In this document: positions 49,877 through 58,604 of the stretch, piece by piece | How positions within the stretch are numbered: the stretch's first letter is position 1 | Layout: each line of letters starts with the position of its first letter | Source: Sphingobacteriales bacterium | Lineage (GTDB): Bacteria > Bacteroidota > Bacteroidia > Chitinophagales > Chitinophagaceae | NCBI GenBank assembly: GCA_016235125.1 | Contig: JACRLZ010000002.1 | Location: 682,001 to 746,000 of the forward strand | Direction: 5' to 3' | DNA length: 64,000 bases | The notes under the pieces: model-generated | What the model saw: only the letters and a program-made list of their open reading frames with translations | What the model was told of the DNA's origin: nothing | Database searches by the model: none | Made by a program: the position numbers and the translations under genes

Positions 49877-51436
49877 TTAGTGTATGCTGATTGTTTCCAC
49901 ATCAGGAATACCTGACAACTGCAACCTGATATGTTTATGATGGGCTTTTGTTTTGAACTCGTTGATCGCTTCTATCACATCATAATCAATATAAACACTG
50001 TCTTCTCCGTCTATATGTACTACAGCATGATCAGGGATCTTTTCCAGTTCATCTTTTAGTTTCTTCTTATTGATAAAACTTACATTGATCGCCAGGCGGA
50101 AATCATAATGCTTAATATTCCCTTCTGTTCTTGTATCCAGTGTAAACCCGGCTTTATAAGTATTCTTGAAGATAAAATACCCGGCATATAATACTCCGAT
50201 GCCCACACCAATTAAGAGATCTGTAAATAAGATCGCAATGACAGTTACAATAAACGGCATGAACTGTTCTCTTCCGAGTTTGTAAACAGAGCGGATCATT
50301 TTTGGTTTTGCCAGGTTATACCCGGTTCTTATCAGGATCACGGCAAGAACGCAGTAAGGAATCATGTTTAATACAGCGGCAAAAAAGAAAACAAATACCA
50401 GCAGCCAGATACCGTGAAAGAAGCCGGAAAGTTTTGTTCTGGCGCCTGCTTCTGCATTGGCAGAACTTCTTACGATAACAGCAGTGATGGGAAGGCCACC
50501 TAATAACCCGCTGATGAAATTTCCGCTTCCCTGTGCCAGCAGTTCCCGGTTTTGAGGAGTGATGCGGTTGTAAGGATCTATTTTATCCACCGCTTCCATG
50601 CTTAGCAGTGTTTCCAGTGATGCCACTATACAAATGACAACAGCATTTTTTAAAATGGCAGCATTACTGAAGATGGAATGATAGTCGGGTAACTGTATTG
50701 AAGAGAAAAGATTCTCAGGAACACTTACAAACTGCGAAGGTTTTAGTGACAGGGCAGGGACAAATTCTTTGAACAGCCATGCCAGCAGTACGGCAAACAC
50801 AACTACTACAAAGGATGTAGGTATGAAAGAAATTCTTTTGGCCATTGTCCTTTTCCAGAAAATAAGCAGACCGAGTGATGACAGGGCAATGATAACGGCT
50901 CCTTTTGAAGTGTGATGGTAAATATTCTTTACATGATCAAATGCATGACTGAATGAAATCACATTGAACAATTCTTTTGTCCAGAAATCCGCTTCATCAT
51001 ATCCGAGCATCAAAGGAATTTGTTTGGATATTAAAATAATGCCGATGGCAGCCAGCATTCCTTTAATGACGGTGGATGGAATAAAATGGGTAAAGCCGCC
51101 CAGCTTAAATAAACCCAACAGTATTTGGATAAGCCCTGCGACGGCCACTGACAAAAAAAATATTTGCAGGCTGCCCAATTCTGTGATGGCAGATGCGCAA
51201 ATGGCCGTAAGACCCGCAGCCGGACCACTTACACTGATGTGTGATTTACTGATAAGGCTTACTACCACACCACCAATAATACCGGAAAGCAGGCCGGAAT
51301 AAATGGGCGCACCGGAAGCTAATGAGATACCAAGGCAGAGTGGCAGCGCTACAAAGAATACAGTGATGCTTGCTTTGAAGTCGTGTTTGAGAAAAGAAAG
51401 AAAATAAAATCTTGCCCGCCGGTTAATAATGCTCAT
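49877..51436 (-). CDS. SulP family anion transporter with STAS domain
   Basis: A 519-residue protein with about 11-12 helices and a C-terminal STAS domain (about residues 440-519; HAVVHIDGEDSVYIDYDVIEAINEF). FFVALPLCLGISLASGAPIYSGLLSG and GFTHFIPSTVIKGMLAAIGI are SulP landmarks. Members carry sulfate, bicarbonate or other anions; the cargo cannot be read from sequence. The cupin gene follows after 10 nt. Confidence 0.9.
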   Translation of the reverse strand: MSIINRRARFYFLSFLKHDFKASITVFFVALPLCLGISLASGAPIYSGLLSGIIGGVVVSLISKSHISVSGPAAGLTAICASAITELGSLQIFFLSVAVAGLIQILLGLFKLGGFTHFIPSTVIKGMLAAIGIILISKQIPLMLGYDEADFWTKELFNVISFSHAFDHVKNIYHHTSKGAVIIALSSLGLLIFWKRTMAKRISFIPTSFVVVVFAVLLAWLFKEFVPALSLKPSQFVSVPENLFSSIQLPDYHSIFSNAAILKNAVVICIVASLETLLSMEAVDKIDPYNRITPQNRELLAQGSGNFISGLLGGLPITAVIVRSSANAEAGARTKLSGFFHGIWLLVFVFFFAAVLNMIPYCVLAVILIRTGYNLAKPKMIRSVYKLGREQFMPFIVTVIAILFTDLLIGVGIGVLYAGYFIFKNTYKAGFTLDTRTEGNIKHYDFRLAINVSFINKKKLKDELEKIPDHAVVHIDGEDSVYIDYDVIEAINEFKTKAHHKHIRLQLSGIPDVETISIH

Positions 51437-51541
51437 GTGGTTGTCTCTATGGATATTCGAGCCACGAATTTACAAATCTATTGTTGAAATGAGATGAATT
51501 AATGAAATGGAAGATTAAAGGACACTTGTCAGAGAAGAAGT

Positions 51542-52300
51542 TTATTTGAAAAGTTTATCTTCAATGAGTTTAAGGTTTTTATTTACAAAAAACATATCGG
51601 GTTCATGTTTTACTGCTCTTGCTCGTATTTCAAAATTCGGGTCCTCAGGATTTTGGTTGTTGAAAAGTATCAATCCAATACCAAACTGTCTGCAAAGTGT
51701 ATCAAGCCGTGTTATGTCCTCAATTTGTGAATCGTTTGGAACTACAATGTATGATTTATGTGAAAATACTTTGTATGCACATGCTTGTCCAAATGCAGTA
51801 ATAAGCCCGTTAGAGTCTGTCTTAATTTCTCCCGAAATAATTTCGGTAGGAAATTGGATGATATCGCTACGTTTAGATTCTCTAACTCCAACAACATCGG
51901 GTGTTCCCCATTTATCACGGAAAATATTGCCGCCAAGTTCAATGGCACTTGTGCATTCTTCAAGTTCGTTTACTAACCAGTCTGCAAATGGCTTGTAAAA
52001 ATCTTCTTCTTTAATAAATTTCCTTCTATTTTTTATAATTGATGTTGTCTGTTGTTGATCGGGTTGTGTTATAATATTTTCCTTAAATTTTAAAAGTCGA
52101 AAAACACCTCTGTCAGGTTTGTAAACTTTGTCTGGATATGTAACATCTAGGTCCCAGGTTGCGCCACTGATTGTATTAGGTTTAAACGAAGGGTCATGTT
52201 CTAATACTTTTCTACCTAATTCAGAATATCTTATACCTTCTGGTTTGCTCTCGAGAATATCGAGTGCAATTTTTTGTATTTGTCCAGTTATTGTCGCCAT
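51542..52300 (-). CDS. winged-helix plus PD-(D/E)XK-like protein
   Basis: A 252-residue protein. The N-terminal about 75 residues (IALDILESKPEGIRYSELGRKV, then HDPSFKPNTISGATWDL) look like a HARE-HTH / winged-helix region as found before restriction nucleases. The rest has a nuclease-like core: WGTPDVVGVRE supplies an Asp and IISGEIKTDSN a Glu-x-Lys, followed by AFGQACAYKVFSHKSYIVVP. It may be a solitary restriction-type or repair nuclease (inference). No methylase is nearby. Confidence 0.65.
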   Translation of the reverse strand: MATITGQIQKIALDILESKPEGIRYSELGRKVLEHDPSFKPNTISGATWDLDVTYPDKVYKPDRGVFRLLKFKENIITQPDQQQTTSIIKNRRKFIKEEDFYKPFADWLVNELEECTSAIELGGNIFRDKWGTPDVVGVRESKRSDIIQFPTEIISGEIKTDSNGLITAFGQACAYKVFSHKSYIVVPNDSQIEDITRLDTLCRQFGIGLILFNNQNPEDPNFEIRARAVKHEPDMFFVNKNLKLIEDKLFK

Positions 52301-52360
52301 TGTTTGTTTAGTAAGATATTATCTTTTAAGAGTGTTTCATAACATAAGTCATTTCTTACT

Positions 52361-52381
52361 CCCCTTTAGGGGCTGGGGGTA
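52361..52381. repeat. hairpin plus G-run repeat at the Fe-S gene 3' end
   Basis: CCCCT-TT-AGGGG (52361-52372) followed by CTGGGGGTA. On the minus strand it encodes Thr-Pro-Ser-Pro and the TAA stop of the Fe-S protein, and the hairpin begins at that stop. Confidence 0.7.
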
Positions 52382-53700
52382 TTCATTTCCTCTACCCACC
52401 TATCCCTCTCATCCGGGCTAAATTTCCAGGGGGCAAAATTATTTTCCACATTACTGAACATAGCCGTCCATTCCTGTGGCGAATTACTTTCTTCCATTAC
52501 AAGGTAGCGGCGAAGCTGTAAAATAATATCGAGTGGGCTGATGCTGACAGGACATTCCTGCACACAGGCATTACAGGTGGTGCAGGCACGCAGTTCTTCA
52601 ACAGAGATATAATCATACAGCAACGATTTGCCATCTTCCTTGAACTCTTTATTCTTATTAATGTTCTTTCCCACTTCTTCCAGCCGGTCACGGGTATCCA
52701 TCATTATTTTTCTCGGCGATAACAATTTACCTGTCTGATTAGCAGGACAAGCAGCTGAACATCTGCCGCATTCTGTGCAGCTGTAAGCATCCATCAGGTT
52801 TTTCCAGCTCAGGTCTTTTACATCTTTGGCGCCAAATTTTTGCGGAGCAGCTTGCTCGCCAGTAGGGGCCAGTTCAGGCTGCATAGCATACAACACTTCT
52901 TTCTGAATGGATTCCATATTATCCATTTTCCCCATTGGCTGCAATCTTGCATAATATGCATTGGGAAATGCGAGGATGATGTGCAGGTGTTTGGAATAGG
53001 GGAGATAATTCATGAAGGCAAATATGCCAACGATATGCAGCCACCAGCAACTCCGTTCAATTATTTCAAGGCCATTATCACTGATGTTATTCAAAACAGG
53101 GTGTAAATATTGAGATAAAATGAAGCTGTCGGTTGGATGAGCTGCATAATGTTCAACGCCCCTTGCCTGAAGCAAAGTGTCGCTGGCATTGAGAAATAGA
53201 AACAACGACATCAAAATAATTTCTGTGATAAGGATATAGTTCGCATCACTCCTTGGCCAGCCATCAAGGTCTTTGCTGATAAAACGTTTCAGTTTAATGA
53301 TATTTCTTCTGATCAAAAAAATAGCACAGGCCAGCAATACTGTTAAAGCCAGCACCTCAAAAGCATTGATAAGAAAATGATATAAACCTGTAAGCGGCGT
53401 AGCAAACAAACGGTGTTTGCCGGAAATTCCGTCAGCAATGATTTCCAGGATTTCAATATTGATAATGATAAAACCGGCGTAAACAAAAAAGTGCATCACT
53501 GCTACGAGTGGGTTGCGAAACATCTTCTTTTGTCCGAAAGCCAGCAACAATACATTTCTCCAGCGTTGTGATTTGTTGTCATTAATCGCTTCATCCCGTC
53601 CGAGTTTGATATTACGGCTTATCTCTTTTACTTTTTTGGCGAAAAGCCAGGTAGCAACGGCGCTGAGAAGAATAAATAATACCTGTTGTGCAATTTGCAT
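52366..53700 (-). CDS. membrane-bound 4Fe-4S dicluster protein
   Basis: A 444-residue protein. An N-terminal NarI/HdrE-like membrane part with about five helices is followed by a cytosolic ferredoxin domain with CTECGRCSAACPANQTGK and CTTCNACVQECPVSISP, eight cysteines for two [4Fe-4S] clusters. Together with a CCG protein such as the one at 40504 it would form a quinone-linked redox complex (family knowledge plus inference). The last residues (Thr-Pro-Ser-Pro) come from repeat DNA. Confidence 0.87.
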   Translation of the reverse strand: MQIAQQVLFILLSAVATWLFAKKVKEISRNIKLGRDEAINDNKSQRWRNVLLLAFGQKKMFRNPLVAVMHFFVYAGFIIINIEILEIIADGISGKHRLFATPLTGLYHFLINAFEVLALTVLLACAIFLIRRNIIKLKRFISKDLDGWPRSDANYILITEIILMSLFLFLNASDTLLQARGVEHYAAHPTDSFILSQYLHPVLNNISDNGLEIIERSCWWLHIVGIFAFMNYLPYSKHLHIILAFPNAYYARLQPMGKMDNMESIQKEVLYAMQPELAPTGEQAAPQKFGAKDVKDLSWKNLMDAYSCTECGRCSAACPANQTGKLLSPRKIMMDTRDRLEEVGKNINKNKEFKEDGKSLLYDYISVEELRACTTCNACVQECPVSISPLDIILQLRRYLVMEESNSPQEWTAMFSNVENNFAPWKFSPDERDRWVEEMNTPSP

Positions 53701-53744
53701 GGCAATGAGTTACAGCTGCTAATTTACAGCTTGAAAGGCAGAGT

Positions 53745-54779
53745 TCAGAAATGAATAGCATGAACTTTAAATTTCCCATTTGAAAATTCAAGTGAGGGAG
53801 TGGGAAATTTAAAGGCGCTGAGAACAGTAAAGAAAAAATTGACTGCCTTGCTCTTTGTTTTTATTTTGCTCCAGTCAATATCCGGGGCAAGGTACCATTG
53901 CCGGTAGCGTTTGATGTCAGTCCTGTTTATCGGGAAACCCGGATCCCCATCGGTCCAAATATTTTCGAAACCACCAAACATACCCTCAGCCCCATAGCCA
54001 ACCGATAACGATAACCAGGCTGGCAGGTTAGATCTTGGAAAGAACGATTTCAGATTGGCGCTGGCCCAGTAGGTCTGCCCGTTGTAGTCCTTTAAAAAGC
54101 GTTCCGGTGAGCTTTTGCCAAATAATTCATCACTGCGTTGGTTCAATGAAGCATCACTGTAATTTTTCCGGTGAAACGACCATTTGAATTTGATTCGCTG
54201 TTCATCCCATGCAAGTTCCTGGGCAATAAAAGTTCCGCTTCCGAGAATGTTGGCGCCAAAATCAGCCCAGCTCCATCCCCATTCAGCGCTTCTGCCATCT
54301 AAGTATTCAATGGTAGTTTGAAACGCAAAAGAGGTTAAGCCGCTGATCCAGATTCTTTTTTTTCTTTTCATGCCTGCCCATTTCCATAGTTCATTATTGG
54401 CCCGGGTTTCTACCCAGGTACCATAAAAATGGCCCACTTTATCCACCTGTAGCCATTCTTTGCTATCGTCGAAGGAATGCAGTTTTGTTTTCGTGTAATC
54501 ACTATACCAGGCAGAGGCAAGGGCGGTCATAACGCCTCCGTAGCCAACGAGATTTATACTGGTAACTAGTAAGATTGGTTTCTTGCCAGGAATTTCAGTA
54601 GAGTCATGCATATTTCTATATGGCCTTTTTATTCCTATTTGTCCCACGGTTACAAAAGAAGTATCCTGTCCCATTAAATTTCCAGGTAGAATAAATAATG
54701 ACAGCGCTATGATAATTCTTATTAACACAATCAGGATTATTTGCGGATGCGGCTGAACTTTTTCTTCGGATGCTGCCAT
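53745..54779 (-). CDS. DUF2279 protein, exported
   Basis: A 344-residue protein with an N-terminal hydrophobic segment (IILIVLIRIIIALSLFILPG) and GQD cleavage-like site. The body has LHSFDDSKEWLQVDKVGHFYGTW, FQTTIEYLDGRSAEWGWSWADFGANILG and GKSSPERFLKDYNGQTYW, matching DUF2279, related to YfiM-like outer-membrane-associated proteins. Function unknown. The ATG at 54779 lies 43 nt inside the toxin gene's 3' end; no better start removes the overlap while keeping the signal peptide. Confidence 0.82.
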   Translation of the reverse strand: MAASEEKVQPHPQIILIVLIRIIIALSLFILPGNLMGQDTSFVTVGQIGIKRPYRNMHDSTEIPGKKPILLVTSINLVGYGGVMTALASAWYSDYTKTKLHSFDDSKEWLQVDKVGHFYGTWVETRANNELWKWAGMKRKKRIWISGLTSFAFQTTIEYLDGRSAEWGWSWADFGANILGSGTFIAQELAWDEQRIKFKWSFHRKNYSDASLNQRSDELFGKSSPERFLKDYNGQTYWASANLKSFFPRSNLPAWLSLSVGYGAEGMFGGFENIWTDGDPGFPINRTDIKRYRQWYLAPDIDWSKIKTKSKAVNFFFTVLSAFKFPTPSLEFSNGKFKVHAIHF

Positions 54780-55039
54780 GTGTTAAATACCGAATAGATA
54801 ATTACATTTTTACCTTCAGGTTCGTAAATTATAACATACGGAAACTTTCTTACAGCAGTTTGCCTGAATTTTTTATAGATCTTCTTAAAAGCAAAAGGGT
54901 TATGCAGTATTCTCAAAAGCGTTTCTTCTACTGCTTTCAGAAACCTGGAATCCAGGTTCACAGATTTTTCTGCATACCATTGCATTACCTGGGCTATGTC
55001 TTGTTTTGCTTCTTCTTTAATTACCAGGCTGAAAGACAT
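54737..55039 (-). CDS. RelE/ParE family toxin
   Basis: A 100-residue protein: IKEEAKQDIAQVMQWYAEKS, FLKAVEETLLRILHNPFAFKK and VRKFPYVIIYEPEGKNVIIYSVFNTWQHPKK are in RelE/ParE order. RelE types cut mRNA on the ribosome and ParE types inhibit gyrase; sequence alone does not decide, though this form (KFPYVIIY, FNTWQHP) is the ParE-like group common in the phylum. The antitoxin gene lies 2 nt upstream. Confidence 0.87.
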   Translation of the reverse strand: MSFSLVIKEEAKQDIAQVMQWYAEKSVNLDSRFLKAVEETLLRILHNPFAFKKIYKKFRQTAVRKFPYVIIYEPEGKNVIIYSVFNTWQHPKKKFSRIRK

Positions 55040-55041
55040 GA

Positions 55042-55272
55042 CTATTTTTTAAGCAGCGATCTTTTTACTTCGGGCCATGTATAAGATTTGCTTTTCCCGG
55101 TTTTATGCAATGCCCTTCTTCTGTCAAGTTCTTTTTGTTGCGCAGTGGATAGTTGAAAAGCCGCTTCTTCCATTTTTGAATTGACAATGATATGTAATGC
55201 ATTCAAAAAATCTGAATCATCAATTTCTTTTATGGCTTTTGTAAGTTTCTTTTTTATCAGGGTTGTTGTCAT
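55042..55272 (-). CDS. antitoxin partner of the RelE/ParE toxin
   Basis: A 76-residue protein from ATG 55272: LIKKKLTKAIKEIDDSDFLNALHIIV, then a charged C-terminal half with KELDRRRALHKTGKSKSYTWPEVKRSL. The form (helical start, EL-RR---SYTWPEVK end) is common for addiction-module antitoxins next to ParE-like toxins. It would neutralise the toxin and repress the operon. The frame opens upstream to 55410, but that part covers the promoter region of the divergent mutase. Confidence 0.82.
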   Translation of the reverse strand: MTTTLIKKKLTKAIKEIDDSDFLNALHIIVNSKMEEAAFQLSTAQQKELDRRRALHKTGKSKSYTWPEVKRSLLKK

Positions 55273-55376
55273 AGCGATCGATTGAACATAAAAATACAAA
55301 TAATTGTTCCTTTTCCGAAAGCTATTTGTTAATATTCCAAATAAGCCGAAATTCGCCTGAAGCAAATAAAAGTTAC

Positions 55377-57098
55377 ATGAATGCAGCAATACAGGATAAA
55401 GTGAATGCATGGCTCAACGGAAATTTTGACCAGGCTACTAAAGACGAAATAAAAAGATTGCAAAAAGAAAAGCCAGATGAACTGGCTGATGCATTTTACA
55501 GAAACCTTGAATTTGGTACCGGTGGTTTAAGAGGTATCATGGGGGTGGGCACCAACCGCATGAATAAATACACAGTGGGAATGGCTACACAGGGATATGC
55601 CAATTACCTGAAGCAATGCTTTGGGGACAATGTAAAAGTTGCGATTGCACATGACAGCCGCAACAACAGCCGCTTTTTTGCTGAAACGGCCGCCAATGTT
55701 TTTGCGGCAAATGGCATTAAAGTTTTTTTGTTTGAAGATATGCGGCCGACGCCTGAATTATCATTTGCCATACGTACACTCGGCTGCAAAGGAGGTGTTG
55801 TTTGTACTGCTTCGCATAATCCAAAAGAGTATAACGGTTACAAAGCTTATTGGGACGACGGCTCACAATTAGTGCCGCCGCATGACAAGAATGTGATTAA
55901 GGAAGTTGATAAAATAGCATCGGTGGATGATGTGAAATGGAATGGAGGTGAACAAAACATCAGCATTACCGGCAAGGAACTCGACGAGAAATATATGGAG
56001 ATGGTAAAAGGGCTGAGTGTATTTCCTGAGATCATTGAGAAACACAAAGACCTGAAGATCGTTTACACTTCCATACATGGCACAGGAATAAAAATGGTAC
56101 CGCAGGTGCTGGACAGGTTTGGCTTTAAAAACGTACATATTGTAAAAGAGCAGGCCGTTCCTGATGGAAATTTTCCAACCGTTGCGTTTCCCAACCCGGA
56201 AGAAAGTGAAGCAATGAGCCTGGGATTAAATCTGGCTGAACAATTAGATGCAGATATTCTCTGCGGCACTGATCCGGATGCTGACCGGATTGCTATCGGT
56301 GTAAAAGACAACCACGACAAATGGGTTTTAATGAACGGCAACCAGACCGCAGTGCTTGCTTTTAATTATTTAATTGAGGCAAGAAAAACAAAAGGGATTG
56401 CGAAGGAAAATGATATGGTGATCACGACTATCGTCACTACCCCGATGATAGATGCGATTGCTGCAGCAAATGGGGTAAATTGTTACCGGGTGTTGACCGG
56501 TTTTAAATGGATCGCAGAAATGATAAGGCAGAAAGAGGGAAAAGAAAATTACATCATAGGTGGTGAGGAAAGTTTTGGTTTGATGATCGGGGATAAGATA
56601 AGGGACAAAGATGGCGTAAGCGCTGTTGCATTGTTATGTGAGATGGCGGCCTATGAAAAAGAAAAGGGCAGGAGCTTGTATGAAAAGATGATTGACCTGT
56701 ATGTGCAGTATGGTTTTTACAAGGAACATCTTATCTCTATCACCAAAAAAGGAATGGACGGTCAGCAGCAGATAGCTGCGATGATGGAGGGCTACCGGAA
56801 AAACCCGCCTTCAGTTATCAACGGCTCGCAGGTGGTTATGCTGATGGATTATGAAAAGCAGGTAAAGAAAAATCTTCAATCCGGTGGAGAATGGAAGCTT
56901 GATCTGCCGAAATCCAATGTATTGCAGTTTGTAACGGATGATATGACTGTTATTTCGGCCCGTCCCAGTGGAACCGAACCCAAAATCAAATTCTATTTTA
57001 GTGTGAATACAACATTGGATAAAGCAGAAGATTTTGAAAAAGTAAATAAGAAACTGGATGAAAAGATTAAGGCAGTGATCGCTGATATGAAATTATAA
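55377..57098 (+). CDS. phosphoglucomutase/phosphomannomutase family
   Basis: A 573-residue alpha-D-phosphohexomutase. The phosphoserine loop is in CTASHNPKEYNGYKAY, the metal loop in CGTDPDADRIAIG, the sugar loop in IGGEESFGLM and the phosphate loop in RPSGTEPKIKFYF. The N-terminal LEFGTGGLRGIMGVGTNRMN is the long-form (PgcA-like) signature. It interconverts glucose or mannose 1- and 6-phosphate, feeding sugar-nucleotide synthesis. Start ATG 55377 (a 51-nt upstream extension is not needed). Confidence 0.92.
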   Translation: MNAAIQDKVNAWLNGNFDQATKDEIKRLQKEKPDELADAFYRNLEFGTGGLRGIMGVGTNRMNKYTVGMATQGYANYLKQCFGDNVKVAIAHDSRNNSRFFAETAANVFAANGIKVFLFEDMRPTPELSFAIRTLGCKGGVVCTASHNPKEYNGYKAYWDDGSQLVPPHDKNVIKEVDKIASVDDVKWNGGEQNISITGKELDEKYMEMVKGLSVFPEIIEKHKDLKIVYTSIHGTGIKMVPQVLDRFGFKNVHIVKEQAVPDGNFPTVAFPNPEESEAMSLGLNLAEQLDADILCGTDPDADRIAIGVKDNHDKWVLMNGNQTAVLAFNYLIEARKTKGIAKENDMVITTIVTTPMIDAIAAANGVNCYRVLTGFKWIAEMIRQKEGKENYIIGGEESFGLMIGDKIRDKDGVSAVALLCEMAAYEKEKGRSLYEKMIDLYVQYGFYKEHLISITKKGMDGQQQIAAMMEGYRKNPPSVINGSQVVMLMDYEKQVKKNLQSGGEWKLDLPKSNVLQFVTDDMTVISARPSGTEPKIKFYFSVNTTLDKAEDFEKVNKKLDEKIKAVIADMKL

Positions 57099-57107
57099 AC
57101 CGGGGCT

Positions 57108-57440
57108 ATGAAAATATTTTTGATTTTTGGTATCGCCGCTGTTCTAGTTTCCTGCACAGCCACAGCACCACCAAAGGAAGAAGAAGTAAAGCAGATGGTT
57201 GAATTATGGTATATACAGGAAAGTTCGGCTGACGGTGCAGGCATATGGGATGTAAAGGAGATAAATGTTCTTTCAATAGAAAGAGCTAAAGACAATAAGA
57301 AAATCTTTCATACTACAAGCCTGGTAAATGGCATTCATCACTCACCTGCATTGGCAGAGCCCCGGCCGGATGAACGTTTTTCCGACACACTTCGGATGAA
57401 CCTTACCTGGAACGGGGCGAAGTGGGTGACGGCAGAATAA
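57108..57440 (+). CDS. small lipoprotein, unknown
   Basis: A 110-residue protein with a lipoprotein signal peptide (KIFLIFGIAAVLVSCTATAPP, lipobox LVSC at residues about 13-16). The rest (about 90 residues) is soluble and not assigned to a family. It follows the mutase gene by 9 nt, probably in one transcript. Confidence 0.65.
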   Translation: MKIFLIFGIAAVLVSCTATAPPKEEEVKQMVELWYIQESSADGAGIWDVKEINVLSIERAKDNKKIFHTTSLVNGIHHSPALAEPRPDERFSDTLRMNLTWNGAKWVTAE

Positions 57441-57490
57441 TTTTTAATCATAAGTTTTAGTGGTCTCATACATTATCTTGCACCTCACTT

Positions 57491-58144
57491 ATGCGTCCCA
57501 CCGAAGATACTTACCGCCACCAGGGCCTACGCAAAAAACTGGTTCAAGGCATTCATAAAAAAGGGATCACTGACGAAAAAGTGCTGGATGCTGTTCTGGA
57601 TATTCCCCGGCATTTTTTTTTAGACTCAGCTTTTGATGAAGTGGCTTATGAAGACCGGGCTTTCCCGATAGGCGAAGGCCAAACCATTTCACAACCTTAT
57701 ACTGTTGCCTATCAAACCCAACTGCTGGAAGTGAAACCGTTTATGAAAGTTTTAGAGATAGGAACCGGTAGCGCCTACCAGGCAGTGGTGCTGGCAGAGA
57801 TGGGTGCACAGGTTTATACCATTGAGCGGCAAAAAAAATTATTTGACAGCAATAAAAAATTTGATTTCCTGAAAAAATATCCTTCCATCAAATTTTTTTA
57901 TGGCGATGGATATGAAGGCCTGCCTACTTATGCTCCTTTTGACAGGATATTAATAACTGCCGCTGCTCCTCAGATTCCTCCAAAACTTATTGAACAACTA
58001 AAGCCGGGAGGCATGATGGTAATACCTCTCGGTTCCGGCGATGTGCAGCAGATGATGAGGGTAACAAAACTGGAAAGCGGCGCTTTGAAAGAAGAAGTGT
58101 TTGATCATTTTTCTTTTGTGCCGATGGTGGGTGGGAAGAAGTAA
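57491..58144 (+). CDS. pcm: protein-L-isoaspartate O-methyltransferase
   Basis: A 217-residue SAM methyltransferase. RHFFLDSAFDEVAYEDRAFP, GEGQTISQPYTVAYQT and VLEIGTGSAYQAVVLAEMGA are Pcm landmarks, followed by YGDGYEGLPTYAPFDRILITAAAP. It repairs isoaspartyl residues in ageing proteins. Its TAA is followed at once by a 7-nt periodic repeat arm. Confidence 0.93.
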   Translation: MRPTEDTYRHQGLRKKLVQGIHKKGITDEKVLDAVLDIPRHFFLDSAFDEVAYEDRAFPIGEGQTISQPYTVAYQTQLLEVKPFMKVLEIGTGSAYQAVVLAEMGAQVYTIERQKKLFDSNKKFDFLKKYPSIKFFYGDGYEGLPTYAPFDRILITAAAPQIPPKLIEQLKPGGMMVIPLGSGDVQQMMRVTKLESGALKEEVFDHFSFVPMVGGKK

Positions 58145-58146
58145 TT

Positions 58147-58174
58147 AGTCGTGAGTCGTTAGTCGATAGTCCGT
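58147..58174. repeat. 7-nt periodic arm left of the four-helix-bundle gene
   Basis: Four direct units AGTCGTG, AGTCGTT, AGTCGAT, AGTCCGT. The inverted counterpart lies at 58566-58600 beyond the four-helix-bundle gene, so the gene stands between inverted arms. Confidence 0.75.
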
Positions 58175-58206
58175 TCGGGATTTTTCGTATGTTTATTCAA
58201 AAAAAT

Positions 58207-58569
58207 ATGGGAGATTATAGAAAACTAATAGCCTATCAAAAGGCTTTTGACCTGGCTATGGAAATTTTTGAGATAACTAAGAAATTTCCTCCAGAAGAAA
58301 AATATAGCCTTACAGATCAGGTAAGAAGATCATCCAGGTCTGTATGCACAAATTTTGTAGAAGCTTACAAGCGTAGAAGATATAAAGATTATTTTATTTC
58401 CAAATTAAACGATTCCGAAACAGAGAATGCTGAAACGCAGGTTTGGTTAGACTTTGCCTTAGCCTGCAAGTATATTACCTCTGAAAAACATCTTGACCTG
58501 ACTGCTAAAAATGATGAAGTTGCTAAACTTATTCTTTATATGATAAACAATCCTGATAAGTTCAGCTGA
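58207..58569 (+). CDS. four-helix-bundle (S23/IVP-like) protein
   Basis: A 120-residue all-helical protein: LIAYQKAFDLAMEIFEITKKFP, EKYSLTDQVRRSSRSVCTNFVEAYKRRR and KLNDSETENAETQVWLDFALACKY are typical of the family also encoded in 23S rRNA intervening sequences. It forms pentameric bundles in solved cases; the role is unknown. I chose ATG 58207 (MGDYRKL) over 58189. The stop (TGA) lies in the right repeat arm. Confidence 0.85.
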   Translation: MGDYRKLIAYQKAFDLAMEIFEITKKFPPEEKYSLTDQVRRSSRSVCTNFVEAYKRRRYKDYFISKLNDSETENAETQVWLDFALACKYITSEKHLDLTAKNDEVAKLILYMINNPDKFS

Positions 58570-58600
58570 CTAACGACTATTGACTAAAGACTAACGACTT
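58566..58600. repeat. 7-nt periodic arm right of the four-helix-bundle gene
   Basis: The reverse complement reads AGTCGTT, AGTCTTT, AGTCAAT, AGTCGTT, AGTCAG, five 7-nt units inverse to the arm at 58147. It contains the TGA stop of the four-helix-bundle gene (58567-58569). Confidence 0.75.
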
Positions 58601-58604
58601 GTAT

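Noticed and set aside
55273..55410. N-terminal extension of the antitoxin
   Set aside because: The extra residues cover the space and leader of the divergent mutase gene and do not fit an antitoxin start.
58189..58206. Earlier ATG of the four-helix-bundle gene
   Set aside because: Not excluded, but family proteins begin close to MGDYRKL, so the ATG at 58207 is favoured.
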